Counted from the stretch's first letter, positions 51,001 through 62,050 are shown. The stretch is 64,000 nucleotides of DNA from Impatiens glandulifera (GCF_907164915.1 NC_061866.1:50651113-50715112); one strand, 5' to 3'. Notes: generated by a model from the sequence alone, not told the origin. A program made the numbers and translations.

Positions 51001-51846
51001 TGTGATTGTTTTGAAATAGATGTTGTGTTTTCTAAGAGGTAAATGTAATTTTGTGTGCACAGTTGTTGATGGTAAAATTTGCTGGAACTTGTGGTGCAAA
51101 AGTGTCTAAGTTCTGGGGAGAAAATGTTACTCATGTCATAGCTGACACTGATGTTAATGGTGCATGTAGTAGAACTCTGAAAGTCCTCAAGGCAATATTG
51201 AACGGGAGATGGGTTCTTACAATCGATTGTAAGTTTCTTCACACAATTCTTTTCATTTCAAAATGTAGAAACTTTTAGAAACAATAAATTAATAAAAATG
51301 GTATTGTGCACAGGGATAAAAGCATCAATGAAATTAAAGAGTCCAGTTGATGAAGAACTGTACGAAGTTAAGCTAGATAACCATGGGTGTCATGGTGGCC
51401 CTAGAGCTGGCAGACTCCGGTCTTTGAACAATGTAAGTTCCCTTTCTATCCGAGTCCTCTCATCCGTAATCAGAGAGTCTGGTTTATGAGTTGAAAACTG
51501 AATTTGTTGTGTTTTTCAGCAGCTGCCGAATCTGTTTGATAGTTGCAGGTTTTATTTCATTGGGGAATTCATTCCAGCTTACAAGAAGGATCTTATAGAA
51601 TTGGTAATTGCTGGAGGTGGTAATGTTATAGAGAGGGAAGAAGAGTTTGTGATGGTGGTGCCAAGTGTAGAGAAAAGCATAGTAGTTTACTGCAGCGGCG
51701 AGACGACGATAAAAGGATCTTCTTCTTCTTGTCGAGGGGCAGTTATGGCTGAGGAGTTTGCAGCAGAAATGGGGTCTCAAGCTTCTGTACCTCACACTTG
51801 GCTGTTGGAATCTATTGCTGCATGTCAGTTGCAGCCTCTTGTTTAG
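48065..51846 (+). CDS. BARD1: BARD1-type E3/repair protein (RING, extended PHD, two BRCT)
   Basis: Thirteen exons: 48065-48138, 48232-48285, 48367-48437, 48521-48616, 48714-48964, 49298-49618, 49727-49833, 50225-50411, 50508-50614, 50781-50871, 51063-51228, 51314-51432 and 51520-51846. They give 656 aa. The N-terminal RING is complete: C22, C25, C37, H39, C42, C45, C56, C59. Residues about 280-410 form an extended PHD (ICVFCQKSEIT, CSSCGQKGAALGCL, RRSYHVPCAA). BRCT1 (KEWVFCGSALSAEDKLLMVK, ENVTHVIADT) and BRCT2 (CRFYFIGEFI...HTWLLESIA) follow. Plant BARD1 partners BRCA1 in homologous recombination and represses WUSCHEL in the shoot meristem. The RING text CDHIFCNVCIPKSTQFG fits BARD1 rather than BRCA1. 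Exons 6 and 13 have tandem NAGNAG acceptors that could add one Gln. Confidence 0.92.
49757..49979 (+). repeat. Exact 49-bp direct repeat: exon 7 segment copied into the next BARD1 intron
   Basis: The 49 bases 49757-49805 (starting GGGAAGGAGGTATCGG, inside exon 7) recur at 49931-49979, 174 bp downstream in the intron, with no mismatch I can see. The copy lacks the end of the exon and its donor site. Confidence 0.95.
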
Positions 51847-52202
51847 ACTTGTTTTTATCTTGCTAGCTAGCTACTCTTAACATTATTGAAAGCTCAATTT
51901 CAATCTTTAATGTTATAATCCAATTTTGTGATTTCTTATGAATGATGAGTGTCTAAATAATTAAAATATGGAAGAATGTTAAGAAAAACAACATAGCAAA
52001 ATGAACATTCAGAAAAGATTTGTAATGTAGTTTTCAACTATTATACACATAAGTAGGGTTTGTAAAATAAACACCATAATAATAATAACCATACTTATCA
52101 TATGTAGGCAATCCATATGACCATGTTTGAATCCACATTAATCATATATGTTAGTAAAAAAATCAGAGTTTGCAAAAATTAGGAAGAAGAAGATGATCAA
52201 TA
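51847..52202. other. BARD1 3' UTR and spacer
   Basis: AT-rich sequence after the BARD1 stop with no coding frame of note. Its right edge meets the inverted RRM duplicate. Confidence 0.4.
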
Positions 52203-52438
52203 ACTAACTACTCTGGCATTAATAGAATGTCAGTTATCTTGAATTACAGTTTTTCGATGATAGAATGATCATAATAGATGATGATGAAACATTTGGCTCG
52301 TCCTGTAATTGTATTCTCCAGGATTACAATATGTTTAATTTCAACATACTTGTTGGCGAAATATTCTTTCAACTTCTCTTATGTCGTATAAGAAGTTATG
52401 CATCCCACAAACTACTTTTATTTATCTTCTTCATTAGA
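52203..52438 (-). pseudogene. hnRNP-like RRM1 fragment, inverted duplicate (left arm)
   Basis: Reverse-complement reading resembles the right arm at 52473-52712 over its full length, for example AGGATTACAATATGTTTAA and AGAAGTTATGC present in both. It is more decayed than the right arm and has no open frame. It reads divergently from the right arm, with only about 35 bp between the two. Confidence 0.75.
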
Positions 52439-52472
52439 CTCTATTAATCTTCAATGATTAAATTTTAAAAAG

Positions 52473-52712
52473 TTAATGAAGAAGATGAAGGTAAGTTGTT
52501 TGCGGGAGGCATAACTTCTCATACTACATTAGAGAAGCTGAAAGAATACTTCGTCAACAAGTATGGCGAAGAGTTAAACATATTGTAATCCTCAAGGATA
52601 CAAACACATGACGAGCCAGAGATTTCAGATTCATCGTCTTCGATGATCCTTCTATCATCAAAACTGTAATTCGAGATAACAAACATTTTATTGATGGCAG
52701 ATCTGTTAGTTT
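52473..52712 (+). pseudogene. hnRNP-like RRM1 pseudo-exon (right arm)
   Basis: Across two frames the translation gives KLFAGGITSHTTLEKLKEYF (RNP2-like), then HIVILKDTNT and RARDFRFIVFDDPSII (RNP1-like), ending KHFIDGR before a GTTAGT that resembles the donor expected at this point. This is the pattern of RRM1 in plant hnRNP1/RNP-type RNA-binding proteins. A frameshift near 52578 and a stop after KDTNT disable it. Retention of an intron-like border suggests a genomic copy, not a retrocopy. Confidence 0.7.
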
Positions 52713-55477
52713 TTATCTCTTCTTCATAATTTTGCAAACTCTGTGTTTTTAATAATGTACATTTTTTTCGTTCCCTTCCCTTTTTTAGGCATATGCCTTT
52801 TGAATTGACCCGTACTTGTTTTAAATCGATACACTCGAGAATGTATCGATCTAATTGACTTTAGAGTCGCCACTTTAGGACAATTTTAGATTTGAATTCT
52901 TGGGAAGATTTGAGAAAATTTGAAAGTGGTTTGGATACTTGAATCCTCATTTTAAAGCTGTTTGTTAAATCTAGAAAACAAACAGGTCCTTAAAGTTTAT
53001 TTTATTTTTGATTTTTTAAAGTTTTAAATTAAAACAAAAGGGAAACAAAGTTAAGGGGTTCAATTAAAATAGAAGGAAGGTTTGAGGCCTATTTTAATTT
53101 CGAATTAAATGTTTAATTCGAAATTAAAATAGAAATACCTATTTAAAAATTAAAGAAGCCCAGGGGCTTCTTTGTAACTTCCTAAGAAGTTAAGGAATTC
53201 AGAAATGAAATATTTCTCCCGTCTCCGGCGGCCTCTCGTTCTCCCTCCGGCGATGGCGATTTCCTACCAAAGACGATTCCCGGTGAGCCCCGCCTGCGTC
53301 CTGCTGCAGTTCATCCCGCGTATCCAGACAAATCCAATCCTCCAGTGGACGAAAATCAAACCTCCTGCTTCGTTTAACCTCCCGACTGTTGCGAAGCTCG
53401 CCGCGACAGTCCATCCGATCACTAGGAATTCGCCTGCGCGCCGGGATCGTCGTTCGATCGGCAAGGTTCCAACCGAAGAACAACTAAAAGAAAGTATTTC
53501 GACTGTTCTTCCTTTCAATCGACAGAACCTTCACAGTTTCATCAAAATGAAATTGTGATTTTGGACAGAGCTTATTCTAATCCTATCCTCAATCCTAGCT
53601 ACTCCTAATCAAAGATCTACCAGCCAAGGCTAAACCAAAACACAGCAAGAATGACCAAAAAGAAAACAAACAAAAATAACAGCAACTGTAAACAGATTTC
53701 AATCATCAGACGAGTATCATATTGAAGAAGAACATACCTGAACAGCAAAGCAAGTTAAAACAGAGAGGATAGATTGAATGAATCCGAAGTACAGATGATT
53801 TTGCCGGCCTTTTCTTGTTTCTTAGCAATTCGTCTTTGTTGATGTTGTTTCTCCTTCCTTCCTAGGTGTTCTTCAAATACAGCTTTCCTTCTTCCACGCA
53901 AGAACTGGTGCTCGATTATTGCAGCTATCCATGAACGAATCTTCCTGCTGCAATCGTTCTTCGTTCTTCGTCAGCTTTCCATGAACGAATTTTGTTCAAG
54001 AACGTAATCACTTTCTTGTGATCAGAAACCGCTCCCTCTCGATTTGATAACCGCTTTCTTTTTCCTCTCACCTCAACTGTAATTTCCGCTTTTATATTTT
54101 CTCTTTCAATTTTGAAAGGGGTCAAATTGGAATTACTTCACTAAACCAGGGCGCGCTCGGAAAAGAATTTTTAACAAATGTCCAAATTTTCATATTTTCC
54201 GGTTTTTCCCTTTTGCACCATCGTTTTTTTAACAAATCTCTCTGGCCTCGGATCTGCCAACACAAATAGACGCGAAATTTTTATGGAGAATCCCCAACAC
54301 AACGAACATGAATCTCCTTTTTGAATTGACCCAAATGGTCATTTCTAGCCCGAGTTATAATTTTCCAAAGTTCTTCGTCCATTTAAACTTCAGTCATCCC
54401 AGAACTCTGGTACCCGAAACTTTGTATGCCCATATCTTTGGAATTATGAATCTTCTCATGATGAGAGTGTAGGCATTGGAAAGGTGGGAGTCTTGCCTAC
54501 AACTTTCGTGTTTTACCTAAGACTTAATACGATCTATGCTATTCAGGAGAATGGCTGCAAAAAATATGTCACCGGTTCATGTACCAGCTTCACTACGGGC
54601 AACCTAGGATGAGCTATGTCGCGAACTGGGAAGAATAATTGATATCATTGGAAATCTAATTCAACGAGATTTCCAATGGTAGATCATACACTCGAAATGG
54701 ATCAGTTGTGTACAAGATATAATTTCTAGAAGCGCAGCATGCCCCTAGTTAGCTCTTGGGATTCGGATCCTTAGTGTTGTCTCTCTTGTACTGATCGGGT
54801 GAGTGCCTTAGTGGTCGAGTCAAGGTTCGGGGATGGTTGCATTCGAACGTTATGTGAATCAGCTTACCAACCCAACTTGAATCACCCAAAACCATCAATC
54901 ATAGCTCAAGTTACAAATTTTTAAGTGAAAGGGTGTTCAGATTAAATCTCTCAAAACACCTTTCATTTATGACGATATTTTACCTAGTTCAAGGACATCA
55001 TCGAGAAATCGGGCTGAACACGATGAAAGGACACCCATTTCTATTTTCAAAACGTCTGAGACCATCGAATTGCATCCAGTATTGGAGTCAGAATGAATTT
55101 ATGAAGCTCCTGGATTCATTGGTAACTTGAGAGAGTTCCAAAGTTGGAAATTTTTTCACTCCCTTTTCAAATGAGCCAATTTTCAACTTCAGAAGACCGG
55201 TCAACTACTCCTTCCAATGGGTTGACTTGTATTTGACCCTTTTTTTTGGCACGGGTTGACTCGTCGATTGGCGAGTTAACTAGGGTTTGACATGTTCTTT
55301 CCTTTTCTCCTCTTTTGAGCATCTTCTGCACAAATTTGTAAACAACAATATTATACTCAAAATTTAAAATTTTCTAAAACATATAACATGAACGTGTCAC
55401 GGGTTGGGAAAATAGAGTCGTTATAAAATTCGATCTTTGGATCGTTATCTTTTAAGCTTTTTTAGGTCGGTTTTCAA
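52713..55477. mobile_element. Unclassified repeat-like insertion between RRM1 and RRM2 remnants (left part)
   Basis: The two halves of the RRM pseudogene are split by about 7.3 kb, of which this is the part left of the Copia element. It has no conserved protein. It holds a TTTAATTTCGAATTAAA-type palindrome at about 53090-53131, a GC-rich block at 53215-53470 with overlapping open frames on both strands, and phrases such as TTAGAGTCGCCACTT (about 52860) that I associate with long plant LTRs. The matching right remnant would end near GAGGTGTCTACA (about 59962-59973). No paired LTR or target duplication was found, so a long solo LTR is only a guess. Confidence 0.4.
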
Positions 55478-55482
55478 AAGAT
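55478..55482. repeat. Target-site duplication AAGAT, left copy
   Basis: AAGAT directly precedes the left LTR and is repeated at 59871-59875 directly after the right LTR, a 5-bp duplication as made by Copia integrase. Confidence 0.9.
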
Positions 55483-55701
55483 TGTTGGTTATTTTAAAGT
55501 AGAAAAGAGATGGAAGGAAAATTTTTCATTAAACTGAAATCATTTAAATACTACTAAATGACTAGATAGTGGAACTAAAAAGTAGGGAAATACATGGACA
55601 TGATCTACTAGAAATTCTCTTAGAAACCGCCATTAAATCACTAACTAAAACTGAATTACTAAAAATAAAGGAAAATAACAAAATTCAAGCAAACTTCAAC
55701 A
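55483..55701 (-). repeat. Copia 3' LTR
   Basis: This 219-bp copy starts TGTTGGTTATTTTAAAG and ends CAAACTTCAACA. It is about 8 bp shorter than the other LTR and differs at scattered sites, for example TTTTTCATTAAACTG against a longer AT-rich version in the right copy. Confidence 0.93.
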
Positions 55702-55712
55702 CTCCTCCTTGC
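55702..55712 (-). other. Copia polypurine tract
   Basis: On the minus strand AAGGAGGAG-type purine sequence directly abuts the 3' LTR, the expected position of the plus-strand primer. Confidence 0.7.
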
Positions 55713-55799
55713 TTGAGTTGCTGTAGATGCCAATTGGTGAATATTTCTGCTAACAGTCTTGTAGTACTTCAGCTTAACAAATCACTCTTTTTGCACTTC

Positions 55800-58700
55800 C
55801 CTAAGAAAGAATAATTTGATGTTGAAATGTTTGGTCTTCCCATGAAAACATGATTGTTTGAGATAGAAATTGTAGCTTGGTTGTTAACAAACACCTCTGT
55901 ACAATTTTCTTGTCTCAAGCTCAGACCAATTAGCACTTTTCTCAGCCATAAAGCTTGATTTGCAGCAACAGTAGCAACAATGAACTCTGCTTCTACTGTG
56001 GATTGTGCAATTATCTCATGTTTCTTATAGCACTATGAGAACACTCCTGAACCAAAATTAAAACAATAGCCCGAAGTACTTCTCATATCATCAATAGATC
56101 CAACCCAATCACTGTCTGAATAACCCTGCAAAACACTTTAGACATGTACTGAACTTAATGCCAAAGTCTAGTGTTTCTCTAACATATCTAAAAACCCTCT
56201 TAGTTGCTCTAAAATGAGTTTCAGTTGCACAGTTAGTAAATCTTGACAAAAGACTTACAACATGCAGTATATCAGGTCTGGTTACTTCAAGTACATTAGA
56301 TAGCCAACCAACCTTCTATAGAGAGCCTCATCAATTTTATCAGTTTCATCATTTTTGCTCAGTTTCTCCTTATGACACATAAGAGTAGGCATACTTTTGC
56401 AATCCTCCATTTTGAACTTCATTAAGATCTCATTGACATACTTTTCTGGTAAATGAAGATCTCATCAATTTTCTACATAATTTCCATCCCAAAGGAAATA
56501 TTTCACCTCTCCTAAATTTGTCATCTCAAAAGAACTTTGCATATCCCTTTTAAACTCTTTAACAAGCTTATCATTGCTTCCTGTTACTAACATGTCATCA
56601 ACATATAAAGAGATGACAATAAAATTGATTTCATCACCTTTAACATAAAGTGTTGATTCACTTAGCTTTTTCTGAAGTCCAACTCCATCAAATACTTATC
56701 AATTCTGCTGTACCAGGTCCTTGGAGCCTGTTTGAGTCCATACAAGACTTTCTTGAGCAAATAGACTTCATCTTCATGCCTTTTCACAACAAACCCTTCA
56801 GGTTGCTCAACATAAATCTCCTTTTCAAGAACTCCATTCAAAAATGCAGGTTTAACATCTAGCTGATACACTTTCTAGCCCTTTTGAGCAACCAAAACAA
56901 GTAGCAATCTAATGGTATCTAATCTAGCTACAGGAGCAAATGTTTCAGAAAAATCAACACCAAAAATTTGAGCATACCCTTTAACAACAAGTCTTGCTTT
57001 GTGTTTGTTAATGGAACCATTTGCATTTAGTTTGGTTCTAAACACTTACTTCACTCCTATCACATTTCTGTCTCTTGGCCTCTTTACAAGCTTTCAAGTA
57101 TGATTTTTCTCGATCATAGTGATCTACTCTTTCATTACAGCTCACCATTTTGTAATCCTTTCAGCTTCCCAATAATCTACAGGCTCAAGGACTGCAACAT
57201 TGCAACTCTGGTAGATATCAGATAGCAATCTTGTGCCCCTCACTGGTTCATCATCCACCAACTCTTCTTCATTCAGTTGAGGATATGGAGTTGGTTCTAC
57301 TTCTTCCCAATTCCAATTGTCATTCTCCAAGAAGTGCACATCTCGAATTATCATAATCTTTCTGGTTTGAGGCTGAAAATTTCGATAAGCCTTTGAAACT
57401 GTGTTGTACCCCACAAAGATTCCAGCTTAAACTTTTTTATCTAATTTATCTCTCTTGATATGTGGTATATAAGAATAACACAAACACCTAAATATTTAAG
57501 GTTTTTCACAGAAGGATTGTAACCATACCATGCCTCAAATGGTGTCCTTCCTTCCACAACCTTAGTTGGTAGCCCGTTGAGTAGAAAGACTGCAGTGTTT
57601 GCAGTCTCTGCCCAGTACTCCTTTGACAAGTCTTTCTCATGAAGCATACACATTGCCATCTTCATGATAGTGCGATTCTTTCTCTCACTCACTCCATTCT
57701 GCTGAGGAGTGTATGGGTTGTCAATTGGTGTTGAATCTCAGCTTCTTCACAGAACTGATTGAATTGTTCTGAGGTGTACTCCTTGCCATTATCAGACCTT
57801 AAGGCCTGAATCTTGCAGTCATTTTGAGCATTTATCCACTGTTTGAATCTCAAAAACACACCAACAACTTCAGACTTGAACTTGAGAAAATAGATCCAAC
57901 ACATCCTTGTATAGTCATCAATGAAAAATATGTAATACTTACTCCTATTCAGTGAAGGAGTTCTGTGAGGCCCAGCAAGGTCTGTGTGGATCAATTTTAG
58001 CCTCTCAGTTGCTCTCCAGGTTGCTGGCTTGAAAGGAAGTCTTGATTGCTTCCCTAATTGACAAGCCTTGCATTCTGGCAAGTTAGCTTCTAATTGAGGC
58101 AGCCCTTTACAAACTCTTTCTTCTGCAAATTCAGTACTGCATTATTATGGAAATGGCCTAGCCTTTTATGCCAAATCTCAGGTTGAGATATTGTAGTTGA
58201 ATAGGCTGATTGCTCCTCCTTTAGTGGATCTAGTTCAAAACTTTTCCCTTTCATTCTGACTTTGAACACATTCACTCCATCTGCATCTTTGATTAGGCAC
58301 TCCTTGCCCTCAAGGATTACCTTTAAACTTCTTTTGAGTAGCTGACCAACACTTAATAAATTTTGATTGATGTTGGGCACAAATAACACATCTTTAATTA
58401 ACTTAGTATTTGAGGAACTGTCTACTGCCACAGTACTTTTCCCTTGACTGTAATGTACTCTCCATTGCCCATTTTGACTTTGGAGTTGAATGATGTGTCC
58501 AGTTCTCTGAAGAGGCCTCGATCAAATGTCATGTGGTTGGTGCAGACACTGTCCACAAGCCAGTTATTACTTAAGCTATTTGCTGCAAAACAAGTTGCCA
58601 CAAAGAGCTGCTCCTCCTGGTCTGCAACTTGAGCCACATTTTTTGTTGAAGGTTCACTTAAGTCACATCCTTCTGTTGAAGATTACTTTTGCAAATTTTC

Positions 58701-59479
58701 TGGTGATGCCCATCACATGACACTTCTCACACTGCACATCTGGCCTCCTCCAGCATATAAAAGGTGCATAACCTTTCTTCTCACAGTACTTACAAGGAGG
58801 AAAGTCTGATTTAGAACCTCTATTTGTGCTTGGAGAATTTGAACCTACACTTTTCTTTTTGCTTTTCCAGTTCTTCTTCCATTTTTCACTTTGGCTTGAC
58901 TGCACTTTTGCTGGCAATACTTCTTTTATAAACCCTTCATTCCTCATCAATCTTCTCTGTTCTTGTGCCTGAAAGGCACTTAAAATTTCTACAAGACTGA
59001 CTTTGATAGGTCTTTAGTGTTCTCTAATGAGGAAATGGTAGCCTCAAATCTTTCAGGACAGTTACCAACACCTTTTGAACCAATCTAGAATCAGAAATTC
59101 AGTGCCAAGTAATCTTACATTGTTGACAATTGTGAGTAATCTATTATAGTACTCTTTGATGGTCTCTGAATCCTTCATCTTCAACATCTCGAATTTCCTA
59201 ATTAAATTAAGGACTTGCATCCCCTTAAATCTTTTTATTTCCTTCATACTCTTTTTTGAGAAAATTCCAAACCTTAAATGTTGACTTTATGGTCATTATC
59301 CTGATGAAAATTTCAGATGACACAACAACAAACAGAGTAGCCCTTGCCTTTGACTTCCTTGTCTTCTTCTCCTTGTGATTCTTCATCTGTGCCAGTGTTG
59401 AGTTAGTTTGTAGTTTTGGCACTACATACTCCTCTTCAACAGCTTCCCAAAGATCATTTGCCTCAAGATGAGCCTTCAT
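55800..59479 (-). pseudogene. Degenerate copia gag-pol
   Basis: Fragments on the minus strand, 5' to 3': gag (59479-59062, KMKDSETIKEYYNRLLTIVN); CCHC-like knuckle (about 58800-58690, CKYCEKKGY); protease (58637-58422, NNWLVDSVCTNHMT); pre-integrase WHKRLGHFH (about 58170); integrase core (58081-57441, IHTDLAGPH, FFIDDYTRMCW, LRSDNGKEY); reverse transcriptase (about 56871-56560, [15 protein letters not shown] at 56605-56594); and an RNase H tail (about 56100-55800). Frameshifts occur near 57690 and at several other joins, with stops within the RT and RNase H parts. The protease active-site triplet reads DSV where copia has DSG. Confidence 0.9.
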
Positions 59480-59623
59480 TTGAACAGACTAGACATGGTA
59501 ATTGTTACCATTGAACACATGACATGGTAATTGTTACCTAGACATGATGTAAATGGTATATTTAAATCCGTAGAAAAAGGTAGATGTCGTGGTAGGTATC
59601 TCTCACTCACAGGTCCCTCAAGA

Positions 59624-59640
59624 AGATGGCTCTGATACTA
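59624..59640 (-). other. Copia primer-binding site
   Basis: On the minus strand TAGTATCAGAGCCATC follows the 5' LTR by about three bases. It matches the usual initiator-Met tRNA complement TGGTATCAGAGC of plant copia elements with one difference. Confidence 0.8.
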
Positions 59641-59643
59641 ATT

Positions 59644-59870
59644 TGTTGGTTATTTTAAAGTAGAAAAGAGATGGAAGGAAAACTTAATAATTTTCATTAT
59701 ATTGAAATCATTTAAATACTACTAAATGACTAGATATTGGAACTAAAAAAATAGGGAAATACATGGACATGATCTACTAGAAACTATCTTAAAACCACCC
59801 ACTAAACCACTAACTAAAACTGAATTACTAAAAATAATGGAAAATAACATAATTCAAGCAAACTTCAACA
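59644..59870 (-). repeat. Copia 5' LTR
   Basis: This 227-bp copy has the same TGTTG...CAACA ends as the left LTR and is followed by the right AAGAT duplication at 59871-59875. Confidence 0.93.
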
Positions 59871-60052
59871 AAGATATATATTTTTTCTTTCTCGGTCTAA
59901 TAACAAACATGAGTATCGTATTAGACCGGATTTTTTTCATTGGATTTCTAAGGTATAAAAATGAGGTGTCTACAACTAACAACAACATATATGATTTTAT
60001 TGTCCGTAAAATAAGGTTGAGGTTAAAGATCTTTTGTAAAAGATGAGCAACA

Positions 60053-60335
60053 ACTTACCTGCAACTCTTAAAGAAGAAGGAGAAAGATATTCGTCGAAGG
60101 TTTACCCAGTCCGCTGGAGGAAGACGAATTCTGTAGCTATTTCCAAACTTACGGAAATGTAACCGATGTTGTAATAATGTGATCGGAATACAAATCATCC
60201 GCATGGATTTGGATTCGTGACTTTCGATTTAGAGGATGATAAGGTTCTCTAGAAAACCTTCCACAATTTGAACAATAAACTTGTAGAGGTCAAACCAGCT
60301 CTTCCTCCTAAACAAGTTAGCCCTTCTGCCTCCAC
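60053..60335 (+). pseudogene. hnRNP-like RRM2 pseudo-exon
   Basis: Translation gives KIFVEGLPSPLEEDEFCSYF then QTYGNVTDVVIM and a stop. After a frameshift it continues HPHGFGFVTFDLEDDKVL, another stop, then HNLNNKLVEVKPALPPK. These are RNP2, RNP1 and the tail of a second RRM as in plant hnRNP1-type proteins. Together with 52473-52712, in the same orientation and order, it is best read as the second half of one disrupted pseudogene. Confidence 0.75.
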
Positions 60336-60343
60336 CTCTGCTC

Positions 60344-60640
60344 GGGAAATTTGATGAAATTGCCCTTATAAGGGGTCTAAATCCAAAAAAGGACCCCGCC
60401 TGATAAACTTTGCAAAAAGGGCATTTTCGCCTTACAAAATGTCCGTATTACCCCTCGCGCGCTCCCTTTATCGCTCATTTACGCGAAATATCACTCTCTC
60501 ACTTTCATATAAATCGAGTCTTTGAAGTTTGAACTCACGCGATTTAGATGAAAATAAGATAGTGGTATTTCACGTTAATGGAAAGACTCGAAATATCACT
60601 CTCTCACTTTCATCTAAATCGCGTGAGTCGGTTTGATGTG
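60344..60640. mobile_element. Partial MITE related to the 4713-5099 element, plus local inverted repeat
   Basis: GGGAAATTTGATGAAATTGC at 60344 resembles the terminus of the foldback element at 4713. No matching opposite end was found. At about 60490-60625 there is a direct repeat (TCACTCTCTCACTTTCAT twice) and an inverted repeat (ACTCACGCGATTTAGATG with its complement), suggesting a rearranged copy. Confidence 0.5.
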
Positions 60641-60699
60641 TTTATTACTCAATCAAGCTTTATGAGAAGCAACTATGATACTTATTTTTATATATATAT

Positions 60700-61650
60700 A
60701 TACTTCAAATAGAAAAGTATATTAGAAGTTGATTATCTTCTACTAGATGTAGATGATATTCTACTAATCAGCAAAGAAGTTTCGAGTGTGAATAAGTTGA
60801 AGATTGTTATAAATTTTGAGTTCGATATGAAGGACTTAAGTAAAGCGCTAAGATTCTAGGAATAAGGATTAGTAGAGACATGAAGAATGGTGTAATGACT
60901 CTCAGCGAGCAGGGCTATCTCGAGAAGGTGATTGACGAGTTTGAGATTTGAGGAGTCAAGCCAACAAAGTTACCGATCATGAATCAGTATTTGATGTCGT
61001 CTGTGAACTGGGCAAAAACTAGGTCAGATCAGACTTACATGGACAAGGTTCTGTATTCGAGTGCAGTGTACTCAATGGTTTGTACCAGGCCAGACTTGAC
61101 AATTAGTGTCTTGAGCAGGTTTATGGCGAGTCTAGGTCGTGAACATGGGCTCACAATGAAATGGTTATTGAGATATATATCATCAACTACTAATGTGGGG
61201 GATATGTTACAAGAAAAGAAGTGGTGCAAAGGTTAGTGTAATTGGTTACGTGGACTCAGACTATACGGGAGATAAATACTCAAGGAAATCAACTTCGGCT
61301 TTCTATTTTTTGGTGAATGGTAATCGTATTAGTTGGAATAGTCAATTGCAATCTGTAATGGCTTATCAACAACAGAAACCGAATATATCACAACAACTGA
61401 AGCTATAAAGAAGAAACGTGCATGCAGGATCTGCTACAAGAACTGAAAGTGTTTGAAGGACATGTAACAATGTTCACAGATAACCAAAGTGCACTACACT
61501 TGTGCAAAAATCTTGTGTTCAATGACAGAACAAAACACGTGGATATAAAGCACCATTTCATTCGAAAGAAGTCAGAAGATAGCACAATGGGTGGTTTCAA
61601 TCAGGAATGTTGGAACATAAAACAATCCGATTGATGTTGGAACCCATGTT
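60700..61650 (+). pseudogene. Second copia fragment: RT C-terminus and RNase H
   Basis: Plus-strand frames show LLLDVDDILLISKE (YVDD-like with Tyr replaced), MVCTRPDLTISVLSRFM, YVDSDYTGDKYSRKSTSAFY and TDNQSALHLCKNLVFNDRTK. These are the end of RT and RNase H of a copia pol. Several frameshifts and stops separate the pieces. Its sequence and orientation differ from the 55483-59870 element, so it is an independent remnant. Confidence 0.85.
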
Positions 61651-61795
61651 ACTACCTCTAAGTAAATTCAAACATTATTTGGATTTGCTTAGAGTTCAAG
61701 ATACGTAGTACAATGAAGGCTTCGAGCAATAAAGTGATGAATATATTCGATTCCACTAGAACAAGAGAACGACCTGTCAACCCAATGTAGAGATT

Positions 61796-62050
61796 GTTGA
61801 TATTGAGTTAATGGGTCATGCTCAAATTTAAATGAAGTGTCCAAGCCTTATGTTTTTTAAGGAAGTTGGGAGAAATTTCTTCTATAAATACATAAGTAAT
61901 TCACAAGTAATATATATAATATAAGTGTGAGTGATATATAAAGTACAAGTGTGTAATTGAAACATTTTAATTGTGATAGTGGAATAGAGTTTTTTAACCG
62001 AGTTCGACGAAGACGTAGACCAATTTTTGGGTCGAACTTTAATATCAAAT
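61796..62050 (+). repeat. Possible 3' LTR remnant of the second copia fragment
   Basis: The sequence after the RNase H remnant passes AATGTAGAGAT and begins TGTTGATATTGAG, a typical LTR start. It carries a TATAAATACATAAG box near 61882. The far end is not defined and no left LTR is in the window. Confidence 0.4.

Larger units (their letters stand above)
55483..59870 (-). mobile_element. Ty1/copia LTR retrotransposon, complete but decayed
   Basis: A 4,388-bp element is bounded by two LTRs (55483-55701 and 59644-59870) that begin TGTTG and end CAACA. It is flanked by a perfect AAGAT duplication. Pol order on the minus strand is gag, protease, integrase, reverse transcriptase, RNase H, which is the copia order. 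A primer-binding site and polypurine tract are at the expected ends. All coding segments carry stops or frameshifts, so it is non-autonomous now. It is inserted inside older repeat DNA between the two halves of an RRM pseudogene. Confidence 0.95.

Noticed and set aside
53205..53558. 117-codon plus-strand frame with overlapping minus-strand frames
   Set aside because: Lies in a GC-rich part of repeat-like DNA; frames on both strands reflect base composition, and no conserved domain is seen.
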